From Pseudolabrys sp. (GTDB lineage: Bacteria > Pseudomonadota > Alphaproteobacteria > Rhizobiales > Xanthobacteraceae), in contig JADGGK010000006.1 of NCBI GenBank assembly GCA_019689975.1, positions 1 through 64,000 of the forward strand: 64,000 bases of DNA. Reading direction: 5' to 3'. Each line of letters opens with the position of its first letter. Position 1 is the first letter of the stretch. The notes under the pieces are model-generated. The model was not told the DNA's origin and did no database searches. It was given only the letters and a program-made list of their open reading frames with translations. A program made the translations under genes and the position numbers. Shown in pieces: positions 26,027-34,553 of the stretch.

Positions 26027-26500
26027 TCAGTCCGATCGGGGCCTATTCCCGATGCGCCATGCCATGCGATTGACCGGCCTGCCCGAGATCGGATTGGCGG
26101 CTTCTCCGACATAGACGAAGCCGTGTTTCTCATAGAAGCGAATGGCGCGGGCATTCTCCTTGTTGACGAGGAGTTCCAACCCGCCCGGCGACAGCCGTTT
26201 GGCTTCGCCGAGCAACGCGCCCGCGACTCCGGTGCCCCAGTACTCGGGTGCAACCACGATTTGATCCAGATATCCGGACTTCGGATCCACGGTGACGAAG
26301 CCTACCAGCATCCCGCTCAGTTCGGCCACCACGATGACCGATGTGGGCACGAGCTCCTGTCGCCAGCGCTCGCGCCACCACGATACCCGCGCGTCGAAGT
26401 CAATGTGAGGGAAATGGTGTGTCCAGGTCCGACGCCACAGCTCGATCGCCGCGTTTTCGTCGGCGCTTACATAGCGCCGCAAGGCGATCGCAGGGCTCAT
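26027..26500 (-). CDS. GNAT N-acetyltransferase
   Basis: A 157-residue GNAT-fold acetyltransferase. The acetyl-CoA loop is LDQIVVAPEYWGTGVAGALLGEA (about residues 78-100), and the C-terminal block is LELLVNKENARAIRFYEKHGFVYVG. The acceptor is unknown. The start at 26500 (MSPAIALRRY) is preferred because the GNAT domain begins there; a longer start at 26560 would overlap the small ORF upstream. A TGA of that ORF lies one base before this ATG (TGAGATG), so the genes could be translationally coupled. Confidence 0.82.
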   Translation of the reverse strand: MSPAIALRRYVSADENAAIELWRRTWTHHFPHIDFDARVSWWRERWRQELVPTSVIVVAELSGMLVGFVTVDPKSGYLDQIVVAPEYWGTGVAGALLGEAKRLSPGGLELLVNKENARAIRFYEKHGFVYVGEAANPISGRPVNRMAWRIGNRPRSD

Positions 26501-26501
26501 C

Positions 26502-26765
26502 TCAGGTGTGACGACATAGACGGTCAAGGACGGCAGCGATGCCGCCACGCGTGCAAGCAAATGCTCGCCGAGCGAGGGCCCGTTGCCGCGCGCGACCCGT
26601 CACACCGTGGTGCGGCGAGGCAGTCCGGGGCGGTCCCTGACGGAAGCTCCGAGGCAACCCGCGCATGGCGGCGAAGCGACGCCACTCTTCGATCTTGTCG
26701 GCAACCGAATGGAGCCAAGCGCGTTCGTGCCCGCGCCAGCTTGCCTCATCGAGATCAACAACCAT
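26502..26765 (-). CDS. Possible small protein, unknown
   Basis: An 87-codon frame fills the space between the OmpA-like gene and the GNAT gene almost exactly: it starts 16 bp after the former and ends one base before the latter. AGGAGG precedes its ATG, though only one base away. The first 36 residues (VVDLDEASWRGHERAW...) look like an amphipathic helical protein. The last 50 are Arg-rich and could be non-coding sequence after a frameshift. I do not recognise the family. The position is the best argument that it is real. Confidence 0.35.
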   Translation of the reverse strand: MVVDLDEASWRGHERAWLHSVADKIEEWRRFAAMRGLPRSFRQGPPRTASPHHGVTGRARQRALARRAFACTRGGIAAVLDRLCRHT

Positions 26766-26781
26766 GCCTCCTGCGCCCGTT

Positions 26782-27810
26782 CTACCGTTCGGTGAGCTTC
26801 AGCTCGATGCGGCGGTTGCGACGATAGGCCTCTTCCGTGGTCCCGGTATCGATCGGCTGAAATTCGCCGAAGCCGGCGGCCACCAGCCGCTTGGGCGACA
26901 CGCCCTTGCCGATCAGGTACTGCACCACCGAAATGGCGCGAGCGGCTGACAGTTCCCAGTTCGATTTGAACGGGCCGCCGGTGATCGGACGCGCGTCGGT
27001 GTGGCCGTCGACGCGCAGCACCCACCCGATGTCAGGAGGGATCTGCTTTTCCAGCCCGAGCAAGGCATCCGCAACCTTATCGAGTTCGGCGCGACCTTCA
27101 GGCTTGATGTCCGCCTTATTGGTGTCGAAAAACACCTCCGATTCCAGGACGAAGCGATCACCGACGATGCGCACATCCGGTCGATTACCCAGGATTTCGC
27201 GCAGCTTGCCGAAAAAATCGGACCGGTAGCGCGATAGTTCCCTCACTCGTTCGGCGAGCGCGAGATTTAACCGCTGCCCCAGCTCGGTGATCCTGGTCGC
27301 CGATTCCTGATTTTTCTTCTCCGAGGCATCGAGCGCCTGTTCGAGCGCGGTCAACTGCCGTCGGAGAGCGGCAATCTGCTGGTTGAGCACTTCGACCTGC
27401 GCGAGCGCATTGGCTGAAATCTTCTTTTCACCCGCGAGTTCGCTGCTGAGCGCGGCGATCTTGTCCTGCGCCGCGACCTGGTCGGCGCCCGCGCTCTCGG
27501 CACGCGCCTTATATTGGTCGCGCTCGCTCTCGGTTGCGGCGAGAGTTGCGCGCAGCCGTGCGAGTTGATCCTCCGCATCTGCCTTGTTGGTCTTCTCCAG
27601 AGACAGCATGTTGGTGAGTTGCGCGATCTGCGCCTTCAACCGCTCGAGCGCGGTGTCCTTACCGGCTACCTCCTGCTGCAGATAATACTGAACCACCACG
27701 AACACCGTGAGCAGGAAGATTATGCCGAGAATGAGCGTTGACAGGGCGTCGACAAAACCCGGCCAGTAGTTCATGCCGCTTTCGCCGCGGCGTGCGCGTC
27801 CAAGGGCCAT
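26782..27810 (-). CDS. OmpA/MotB-like peptidoglycan-binding protein
   Basis: A 342-residue inner-membrane protein with a single N-terminal membrane segment (about 20-46, following MNYWPGFVDALSTLILG). A long coiled coil (50-190) and a C-terminal OmpA/MotB peptidoglycan-binding domain (about 210-340) follow. The peptidoglycan motif reads VDGHTDARPI, with EVFFDTNKADIKPEG before it and RRNRRIELKLTER at the end. It is built like MotB and should pair with the MotA/ExbB-like protein encoded 6 bp upstream. No flagellar genes are present, so it is probably a non-flagellar, cell-envelope motor-type complex. It is the penultimate or last gene of the suhB-side operon. Confidence 0.85.
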   Translation of the reverse strand: MALGRARRGESGMNYWPGFVDALSTLILGIIFLLTVFVVVQYYLQQEVAGKDTALERLKAQIAQLTNMLSLEKTNKADAEDQLARLRATLAATESERDQYKARAESAGADQVAAQDKIAALSSELAGEKKISANALAQVEVLNQQIAALRRQLTALEQALDASEKKNQESATRITELGQRLNLALAERVRELSRYRSDFFGKLREILGNRPDVRIVGDRFVLESEVFFDTNKADIKPEGRAELDKVADALLGLEKQIPPDIGWVLRVDGHTDARPITGGPFKSNWELSAARAISVVQYLIGKGVSPKRLVAAGFGEFQPIDTGTTEEAYRRNRRIELKLTER

Positions 27811-27816
27811 GACGAG

Positions 27817-28800
27817 TTACCGATTGGCGTGTTCTCGAACGATGATCTCGAGGAGTTTTTTTATCTCACGCTGCTGCTCGGCCTGTGCGTCAACCCAGTC
27901 GCGGATCATTTGCTGCTCCGTGCGCATGTGATGGACCAGGCTCTGGATGGCTTCGGCAAGATTCGACATCGCAACCGACGCCGACTTGCTCGTGCTCGCC
28001 TCGTTGATCACCTCGCGCAGCCGATCGAGCGCCGAGCGTACTTCGCCGGTCATTCCCGTGGCGGCCACGGCCGTCGGCTCGACCCCTTGGTCGTAGACGG
28101 TGGTCGAGAGCCAATCTTCCAGCTCGGTGTAGAACCGGTTTTGCGCTTGACTCGATTGCAGATCGAGGAAACCGAGGATCAACGAGCCGGCAAGGCCGAA
28201 CAACGAGGACGAGAAGGAGATGCCCATGCCGGACAATGGCGCCGCCAGCCCTTGCCGCAACGAATCGAAAATGGATCCGGCGTCACCGGTTGCTTTCAGG
28301 TTCTGAATGACGCCTCCCACCGAGCCGACGGTCTCGATCAGACCCCAAAAGGTGCCGAGCAGGCCAAGGAACACCATGAGTCCGGTCATATAGCGGGAAA
28401 TGTCGCGTGCTTCATCGAGCCGAGTGGCGATCGAGTCGAGGATGCTTCGCATCAGGATGGGCGATACCGCCATGCGACCCATCCGGCTGCCGAGAATTGC
28501 CGCCATCGGCGCGAGCAGGATCGGCGGCCGCTCGACCGCGAGACCGGGATCGGCCAGTCGGAAATTGTTCACCCAGGAAATTTCCGGGTAAAGGCGGATC
28601 ACCTGGCGAAAGGAGAGCACGATGCCGATCGCCAGCACGGCCAGAATCAGGGAGTTGAGGCTTGGATTGGCCATAAAGGCGGCCGCCACCTGCCTGTAAA
28701 GCACGAAGACGATGAGCGCGCCGAGGATGATGAACACCAGCATCCGGAACAGGAAGATGCGCGGGGACGACAGTTTGAGCGGGTCGAGGTCTTTGGCCAT
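27817..28800 (-). CDS. MotA/TolQ/ExbB-like proton-channel protein
   Basis: A 327-residue membrane protein of the MotA/TolQ/ExbB superfamily. Two N-terminal membrane helices (about 18-75) precede the conserved core with the family helices around TGLMVFLGLLGTFWGLIETVG and APLSGMGISFSSSLFGLAGSLILGF. A C-terminal coiled-coil tail ends in EQQREIKKLLEIIVREHANR. It would form the stator channel for the OmpA/MotB-like partner encoded 6 bp downstream. The ATG at 28800 is chosen over a longer upstream frame of Arg-rich sequence. Substrate or mechanical role is unknown; it is distinct from TolQ at 48744. Confidence 0.85.
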   Translation of the reverse strand: MAKDLDPLKLSSPRIFLFRMLVFIILGALIVFVLYRQVAAAFMANPSLNSLILAVLAIGIVLSFRQVIRLYPEISWVNNFRLADPGLAVERPPILLAPMAAILGSRMGRMAVSPILMRSILDSIATRLDEARDISRYMTGLMVFLGLLGTFWGLIETVGSVGGVIQNLKATGDAGSIFDSLRQGLAAPLSGMGISFSSSLFGLAGSLILGFLDLQSSQAQNRFYTELEDWLSTTVYDQGVEPTAVAATGMTGEVRSALDRLREVINEASTSKSASVAMSNLAEAIQSLVHHMRTEQQMIRDWVDAQAEQQREIKKLLEIIVREHANR

Positions 28801-28940
28801 GGTCTTGATGGTCGGACGGCGAGCGGATCCATGCACACTATGCCACAGAGCGGCGGCAGTTGAGAAATCGCCGGAAGCGGGCTTAAAGCGCGACAATGAG
28901 TTGAAAATAGGGTCGGGTTCCTTTTTCCGCCGGGGCGGTG

Positions 28941-29738
28941 TCAGGATGCCGCCGCCGCGCGTAGCACTCGCAGCAGCTCGCGGTGGAGCGTCTCGTTGCC
29001 GGCGGCGATGTGGCCTTTGGCGAACATGGCCTGGCCGCCGTCGCAATCGGAAACAAAACCGCCCGCTTCGCGGACCAGGATGATTCCTGCGGCCATGTCC
29101 CATGGCTTGATCTCGCGTTCCCAATAAGCATCGAGTCGCCCCGCCGCCACCCACGCGAGATCGAGCGCGGCCGCGCCGAACCGTCGTAGCCCGGCGACTC
29201 GGCTCTGCACGGCCGCCGTCTCCTTATGGGCAAGAGCAATGCCCGGCCGCCCGTAATGCGGCAGGCCGCAAGCGACGACCGCGTCGAGCAGGCGTCTGCG
29301 CGCGGCGACGCGGATGCGCTGATCGTTGAGGAAGGCCCCCTTGCCCCGCTCGGCGACGAACATTTCTTCCGTCGCGGGATTGTAAACAACGCCAGCGGCG
29401 ATCGTGCCTTCCCGTTCGAGGGCGATGGAGATGCAGAATTGCGGGATGCCATGCAGAAAATTGGTGGTACCGTCGAGCGGATCGACGATCCAGCGATGTG
29501 TTCTGTCGGATCCCTCGCGCGTTCCGCCTTCCTCCCCGAGAAAACCGTAGTTGGGACGCGCTTTGGCAAGCTCGCTGTAAAGCGTCTCCTCGGCGCGGCG
29601 ATCCGCGGCCGACACGAAATTGGCGGGACCTTTGAGCGAAACCTGCAGCTTTTCGACTTCGCCGAAATCGCGTTTAAGAGCGCGTCCGGCCTTGCGCGCG
29701 GCAGCCATCATGACGTTGAGCAGGGCGGAATGGACCAT
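28941..29738 (-). CDS. suhB: Inositol monophosphatase family protein (SuhB-like)
   Basis: A 265-residue lithium-sensitive-type phosphatase of the inositol monophosphatase family. Metal-binding motifs are GEEGG (68-72), DPLDGTTNF (86-94) and WDMAAG (213-218, Asp214). It would dephosphorylate inositol-1-phosphate or a related sugar phosphate; SuhB homologues also act in rRNA antitermination, but that cannot be inferred here. The gene lies 33 bp downstream of the Sel1 gene and 140 bp upstream of the MotA-like gene on the same strand. Confidence 0.88.
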   Translation of the reverse strand: MVHSALLNVMMAAARKAGRALKRDFGEVEKLQVSLKGPANFVSAADRRAEETLYSELAKARPNYGFLGEEGGTREGSDRTHRWIVDPLDGTTNFLHGIPQFCISIALEREGTIAAGVVYNPATEEMFVAERGKGAFLNDQRIRVAARRRLLDAVVACGLPHYGRPGIALAHKETAAVQSRVAGLRRFGAAALDLAWVAAGRLDAYWEREIKPWDMAAGIILVREAGGFVSDCDGGQAMFAKGHIAAGNETLHRELLRVLRAAAAS

Positions 29739-29771
29739 GGATCGGGGGTCTGCCCGCGCTCGTGCGTCGCG

Positions 29772-30740
29772 TCAAGGCCGCGGTGTGGCGGTGGCGAGCC
29801 ATTTCTTCGCCGCTCGTTCGGCGGCCTCCCGCACGTCCTTACTCTGCTTGCTGGCGAAAAGGTCGAGCTCGGGATCGCTGGAGCCCCCGGCTTGCGCAAT
29901 AAGGTGCCATTTAACCGCCTCGACCGGATCGGCCGGCATGCCACGCCCTGCCATCAGGATACGGGCAAGGCGGTCCTGTGCGATCGGACTGCCCCGGCGT
30001 GCGGCCCGCAGGAATAGTCGCGCTGCGGCGCTTTCGTTTTTCGGCACTCCGTCGCCGTTGAATTGGGCGATCGCGTATTCGACCATGGCGTCGAGATTGC
30101 CGGCGACCGAAGCGGCACCCAGCAACTGCGCGGCTTGTGTGGGATCCTTGGGCACGCCCCGGCCTTCCTTGTACAGCGTGGCCAGGGCATATTGCGCTTC
30201 CGGATTGCCCGCGTCGGCCGCGGCCTTGAACAATTGCGCTGCGCGGCCGAAATCCTGCGGTACCTGGTGCCCGTCGAGATACAGCAGGCCGAGATCGTAA
30301 GCGGCGACCGGCAGACCGAGTTTCGCCGCTTCGGTCAACAATCGCGTGCCTTCCTCTGGATTGGGCGGGCCGGCTCGGCCTTGGAAAGCGAACATGGCGA
30401 GTGCGAACAGCGCATGCGCATCGCCTCTGCTGGCGGCCAGCTTGTACCATTGCGCCGCCTTGTTGTCGTCGCGCGGAACGCCCAACCCTTGTGAATAGAT
30501 TTCGCCCAACAGCGTCATCGCGGCGGGATCGTTTTGCTGCGCGCGCTTCGTCGCCTCGTTGAGCGCGGTGAGATAATAACCGCGCTGAAAGGCGCCATAG
30601 GCGAGATCGACTTTGCTGTCGTCCGCGGCGGGTGCGGCGGCCGGCGGCGTCGGCGGTCGCGGAGATTGCCTCTGTGCGACGGCGGAGGTTGCGATCGCCA
30701 GAAATACTAACACGAGAACGGCGGCAGGACGGCGCATCAT
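29772..30740 (-). CDS. Secreted Sel1-repeat protein
   Basis: A 322-residue exported protein. A signal peptide (1-22, ending AVAQ) and a Pro/Ala-rich linker (23-45) lead into at least six Sel1-like TPR repeats. These are recognisable by recurring pairs such as LGEIYSQGLGVPRDDNKAAQWYKLAA, LGLLYLDGHQVPQDFGRAAQLFKAAAD and LATLYKEGRGVPKDPTQAAQLLGAA. Such repeats scaffold protein complexes, often in the periplasm, but no partner is known. The ATG at 30740 overlaps the TGA of the ThiE-like gene as ATGA, indicating coupled translation. Confidence 0.87.
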   Translation of the reverse strand: MMRRPAAVLVLVFLAIATSAVAQRQSPRPPTPPAAAPAADDSKVDLAYGAFQRGYYLTALNEATKRAQQNDPAAMTLLGEIYSQGLGVPRDDNKAAQWYKLAASRGDAHALFALAMFAFQGRAGPPNPEEGTRLLTEAAKLGLPVAAYDLGLLYLDGHQVPQDFGRAAQLFKAAADAGNPEAQYALATLYKEGRGVPKDPTQAAQLLGAASVAGNLDAMVEYAIAQFNGDGVPKNESAAARLFLRAARRGSPIAQDRLARILMAGRGMPADPVEAVKWHLIAQAGGSSDPELDLFASKQSKDVREAAERAAKKWLATATPRP

Positions 30741-31405
30741 GCGGAGGTTTCTTGCACCTGCAGCCGTCCGGCGGCCAACGCGATCAGGTCGACGACGGCT
30801 TGTTGGTCGTGCCAGAGCCAGTCGCCGAGGGCGACGAAATCGGCGCCGGCGGCAACGAGTGGAGCAACCTCGTCGATTGACGAAGCCCAGCCGACGCACG
30901 GAATTTCGAACAGGTCCGCCCACCACGCGACGCGCTCTTCGACGGCGGCAAAACTCGGTCGCCGGCCGGCTTGGTCCGGCTCGCCGAACATGACGTAATC
31001 GGCACCTTTTTCGCCGACGACCATGGCATCGTGACGGGTGGCGAGTCCGCCCGCGCCGCAAATGCGGTTCGGTTTGAGGGTTGCGACGGCTGCAACGAAG
31101 GCGGATACGCCGGTGAGGTGGGCGCCGTCCGCGCCGGTCCGTTCCGCTAGGCGCGCGTAACCATCGACGACCAGCGCTACGCCTCTGTCCTGCACGACGG
31201 GCGCAAGCATCGCGATATGTTTGCTCAGCGTTGCTTCATCGGCGGGTGACAACCGCAGCAGCACCGCCGCGATCGAGTCCTCTGAATCCGCCGCAAGCGC
31301 GGTTTCGAGCGTGCCGGTCAACGACGCGGCATCGATGATCTCCGGCGTCACCAGATAGAGACGCGGGGCCGGGCGGGCAACCGCTTGCTTGCGACGTGAG
31401 GCCAT
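30737..31405 (-). CDS. Thiamine-phosphate-synthase-like (ThiE/TenI) protein
   Basis: A 222-residue TMP-TENI-fold protein. It keeps the barrel framework of ThiE (LYLVTPE near 16-22, ALVVDGYARLAERTGADGAHL, ADYVMFGEPD). However, it has SAFVAA where the HLGQ-D-L substrate motif is expected and VGWASS where ThiE has the phosphate-binding IGGI. It may therefore be a divergent synthase, a TenI-like protein or something else. Other thiamine genes are not nearby. Its stop overlaps the Sel1 start; the TPR/glycosyltransferase-like gene ends 46 bp upstream. Confidence 0.7.
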   Translation of the reverse strand: MASRRKQAVARPAPRLYLVTPEIIDAASLTGTLETALAADSEDSIAAVLLRLSPADEATLSKHIAMLAPVVQDRGVALVVDGYARLAERTGADGAHLTGVSAFVAAVATLKPNRICGAGGLATRHDAMVVGEKGADYVMFGEPDQAGRRPSFAAVEERVAWWADLFEIPCVGWASSIDEVAPLVAAGADFVALGDWLWHDQQAVVDLIALAAGRLQVQETSA

Positions 31406-31451
31406 GGCGTTCGGATGTTAGCGCAAAAAGGCGGAAAGTTGACCGGCGTGC

Positions 31452-33656
31452 TCAGTTCGCCGCACCGCGCCGCGCCGCGAATTCCGTGAGCGCAGCCTGG
31501 AGTTTGGCGATGACGCTATCCCAGTCCCCGATCGACGGTTGTCGGAACAGCCGCGCGGTTGGGTACCAGGGACTGTCTTCGCGCTCAAGCAACCAGCGCC
31601 AATCCAGGATGTGCGAAAGCAGGATCCATATCGGCTTGCCCAGGCTACCGGCGAGGTGTGCGACCGCCGTATCGACCGAGATGACGAGGTCGCATTGCTC
31701 GGCGGCCGCCGCCGTATCGGCGAAATCGCATAGATCGTCGTCGATCCGGCGCAGTGCGGGGAATTGCCCCAGCACGGCAAGATCGGCCTCACGGTACTCG
31801 CGCTGCAGGCTGACGAAATCGATCCCGGGATTGGCCAAGATCGGGCCGAACCGAGAAATCGGCAGCGTACGGTTATGGTCGTTCTTGTGGGTCGCTTTGC
31901 CGGACCACGCCAGGCCGACGAGCGGGCGATTGCCGCGCGGCAGGCGGCGACGCCACTTTTCGGCATATGCAGGCGGTACGGAGAGATAAGGCACCCGCGC
32001 CGGAATGGTCGCAAGCGTGGTGCCGAAGGCAAGGGGAAGCGACATCAACGGGCAATGCAGGTCGAAAGCCGGCAAAGCATCCCCGCGGCCGACGAGGGTG
32101 GTCACCCCCGGAAGAGTGGCGAGAAGCGGCAGCAGAGCGTCGGGCGCTTCCAACACGATTCTGGCGCCGCGTTCCGCCACCATGGGAACATAGCGCGCAA
32201 ATTGAAGGGTATCGCCATAGCCTTGTTCGGCATGAAGCAAGATGGTTTTGCCGGCAATGTCCTCGCCGTACCATTGCGGCTGAGAAAAGCCGCGCGGGGC
32301 GAGCTGCGTCGCGCCGCGCCAGCGCCATTCGTACCCGCGCCATCCGTTCTCGTAGTCTCCGAGCGACAAGTTGAGCAGCGCTTTATTCCAATGCGCTTCG
32401 GCAAGATCGGGTTCGAGCGCGATCGCCTGATCGAAGCTGGCGAGAGCTTCAGCATGCCGACCGAGATAGCGCAGCGCGCTGCCGCGATTGACCAACGCAA
32501 AAGCGACCGGCTTTGCCGCTACCGCCCGGTCGTAGTCAACCAATGCTTCATCCGGGCGATTGAGCTCGAGCAGGGCGTTGGCCCGATTATTATGGGCTTC
32601 AATGTAATCCGGCTTGAGTGCCAGGGCTTTTGCATAGCTTGCGAGCGCTTCGTCGTGGCGGCCAAGCGCGTGCAGCGCGTTGCCGCGATTATTGAAGCCA
32701 TAGGCGAAATCGGGGCGCATCGCCAACGCACGCTCGTACTCGGAAAGCGCCTCGGCGAAACTGCCCATTTCGTAGAAGACATTTCCGCGTGCGACCACCA
32801 CCTCGACGTAATCCGGTTTGAGTGCGAGCGCGCGGTCATAGGCGACGAATGCGTCGTTGAAGCGCCCAAGGTCGCGCAGGACGAGGCCGCGATTGGCATG
32901 GGTTTCCGCATCGTCCGGCTTGATGGAGAGCACCTGTTCATAGCATGCAAGCGCAGCGGCATGCTGTTTGCGACTGCGCAGCAGATGACCGCGCTCTTTC
33001 AGCGCCGGGACGTGGTCGGGAACGAGCGCCAGAGCCGCGTCGAAACTTGCCAGGGCCTCGTCGGCACGCTTGAGCAGGAGGAGGCATTGGCCGCGGTTGA
33101 CGAGCGCATCGGCATAGTCCGGCCGGCATTGAAGCGCGGCGTCGTAGCTCGCAAGCGCCGCCTCATGACGGCCAAGCTCCAACAGCGCATTGCCCCGGTT
33201 GTTGAGCGCCTCCGGATAATCGGGACGAAGATCGAGCGCCTTCTCGTAGCTTACGAGGGCCTCCTCCACGCGCTTGACGGCACGCAACGCGTTGCCGCGA
33301 TTGTTGAACGCCTCGGCGTAGTCCGGCTTGAGCGCAATGGCTCTCTCGTAGCTGGTGAGCGCGTCCTCGTAGCGACCGAGCGCCGCGAGCACGAGGCCGT
33401 AGTTGGAGTGGGCCGCGGGCACGTGCGCGTTGACGGCGAGGGCCGCGGCGAGGAGCTTGGCGGCGGCCGCCGGTCGGCCGCGTTGATGCATCAATATTCC
33501 ATAGAGATGGAGCGCGTCGAAATGGTCGGGATCTGCGGCGATGATGGTGCGGTAAATGGCTTCGGCTTGGTCCCATTCACCGCGCTGGTGGTGGAGCCCG
33601 GCACGGTAGAAGAGGTCGGATAGATCGAGCGGTCGCGTGGCCTGTGATTGGGGCAT
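31452..33656 (-). CDS. TPR-repeat protein with glycosyltransferase-9-like C-terminus
   Basis: A 734-residue protein. Residues 1-430 are about eleven near-identical 34-residue TPRs (typical unit: YDRALALKPDYVEVVVARGN), with length and register fully regular. Residues 430-730 resemble a GT9/heptosyltransferase-like domain: LLHAEQGYGDTLQFARYVPMVAERGA, VGLAWSGKATHKND, and VISVDTAVAHLAGSLGKPIWILL. The architecture matches TPR proteins of many Proteobacteria annotated as O-GlcNAc-transferase-like. A sugar-transfer role is inferred, not shown. The start at 33656 is chosen after a short extra N-terminal stretch from 33683; neither has a clear ribosome site. Confidence 0.85.
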   Translation of the reverse strand: MPQSQATRPLDLSDLFYRAGLHHQRGEWDQAEAIYRTIIAADPDHFDALHLYGILMHQRGRPAAAAKLLAAALAVNAHVPAAHSNYGLVLAALGRYEDALTSYERAIALKPDYAEAFNNRGNALRAVKRVEEALVSYEKALDLRPDYPEALNNRGNALLELGRHEAALASYDAALQCRPDYADALVNRGQCLLLLKRADEALASFDAALALVPDHVPALKERGHLLRSRKQHAAALACYEQVLSIKPDDAETHANRGLVLRDLGRFNDAFVAYDRALALKPDYVEVVVARGNVFYEMGSFAEALSEYERALAMRPDFAYGFNNRGNALHALGRHDEALASYAKALALKPDYIEAHNNRANALLELNRPDEALVDYDRAVAAKPVAFALVNRGSALRYLGRHAEALASFDQAIALEPDLAEAHWNKALLNLSLGDYENGWRGYEWRWRGATQLAPRGFSQPQWYGEDIAGKTILLHAEQGYGDTLQFARYVPMVAERGARIVLEAPDALLPLLATLPGVTTLVGRGDALPAFDLHCPLMSLPLAFGTTLATIPARVPYLSVPPAYAEKWRRRLPRGNRPLVGLAWSGKATHKNDHNRTLPISRFGPILANPGIDFVSLQREYREADLAVLGQFPALRRIDDDLCDFADTAAAAEQCDLVISVDTAVAHLAGSLGKPIWILLSHILDWRWLLEREDSPWYPTARLFRQPSIGDWDSVIAKLQAALTEFAARRGAAN

Positions 33657-33753
33657 CGACGCTGCGGAGCATGGCCAGGCCAAGGACGCAACGCGGCCGG
33701 CGGCGAATCATCGCCCAGAATATGCCGCGGATTGCCCGTGTTCCAAGTGCCGG

Positions 33754-34383
33754 TCAAGGCATCGGCACCGGGCCCGTATCCTTCGGCACCCTGTAGCCTT
33801 TCTGCACTGCCGGACGGGCGGCAATGGCCTCGTACCAGCGTTTCACGTTTGGATATTGCTTCAAATCGATGGTCTGCCATTCGAACCGCGAGATCCAGGG
33901 CCAGATGGCAATGTCGGCGATCGAATAGTCGTCGGCGACGAACTCTCGGCCGCCGAGCCGCGTGTCGAGGACCTTGTAGAGCCGATGCGCCTCCTTGAGA
34001 AAGCGTTCTTCGGCATAGGGGGCTTTGCCTTTGTTGTATTTCACGAAGTGATGCACTTGGCCGAGGAAAGGGCCGGGGCCGCCCATCTGCCACATCAGCC
34101 ATTCGATGACCCGATAGCGTCTTTCGCCCGAGGGCGGCAACAGCTTGCCGGTCTTGTCGGCGAGGTAGATGAGGATCGCGCCCGATTCCATCAGCGCGAT
34201 ATTGGTATCGCGATCGACGATCGCCGGAATTTTGTTGTTCGGCGCGATTTTCAAGAAATCCGGTGCAAATTGCTCGTTATTGTTGATATCGACGGCATGG
34301 ACCGTATACGGGAGACCGAGCTCCTCCAGCGCAATGGAAATCTTGCGGCCGTTCGGCGTAGTCCAGGTATAAAGATCGATCAT
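33754..34383 (-). CDS. Glutathione S-transferase, nu-class-like
   Basis: A 209-residue GST with an N-terminal thioredoxin-like domain opening MIDLYTWTTPNGRKISIALEE, where the Thr-Pro-Asn motif replaces a catalytic Cys or Tyr. The cis-Pro/Ser motif follows (KIPAIVD...ALMESGAILIYLA), then an all-helical C-terminal domain with YSIADIAIWPW. This is the pattern of YfcG/YghU-type (nu) enzymes, which often show disulfide reductase activity with glutathione. The start at 34383 is set by the conserved N-terminus; the longer frame to 34497 adds unrelated sequence. It stands between the TPR gene and the aldolase gene, same strand. Confidence 0.9.
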   Translation of the reverse strand: MIDLYTWTTPNGRKISIALEELGLPYTVHAVDINNNEQFAPDFLKIAPNNKIPAIVDRDTNIALMESGAILIYLADKTGKLLPPSGERRYRVIEWLMWQMGGPGPFLGQVHHFVKYNKGKAPYAEERFLKEAHRLYKVLDTRLGGREFVADDYSIADIAIWPWISRFEWQTIDLKQYPNVKRWYEAIAARPAVQKGYRVPKDTGPVPMP

Positions 34384-34553
34384 CGTCCAATCCTTTGCAC
34401 TGTTCTCGGCGTCGCCGGCATTTCCGGGAATCCCCGTCTTGCATCGACGTCGCCAAGGATGGGAGCAAAACGCGGATGCCCGGCGGGAGCCGGGCATGGT
34501 CCTTCAGTTAGCGGACTTCGTGCGCGGATGTCACATGGCATGCCGCAATGCTG

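Noticed and set aside
26782-28800. Zorya-type anti-phage system (ZorA/ZorB)
   Set aside because: The pair is MotA/MotB-like, but no ZorC, ZorD or ZorE gene is adjacent and the operon context is suhB and core metabolism.
32400-33600. Tandem nucleotide repeat
   Set aside because: The periodicity of about 102 bp is explained by the 34-residue TPR units of the protein, with diverged codons.
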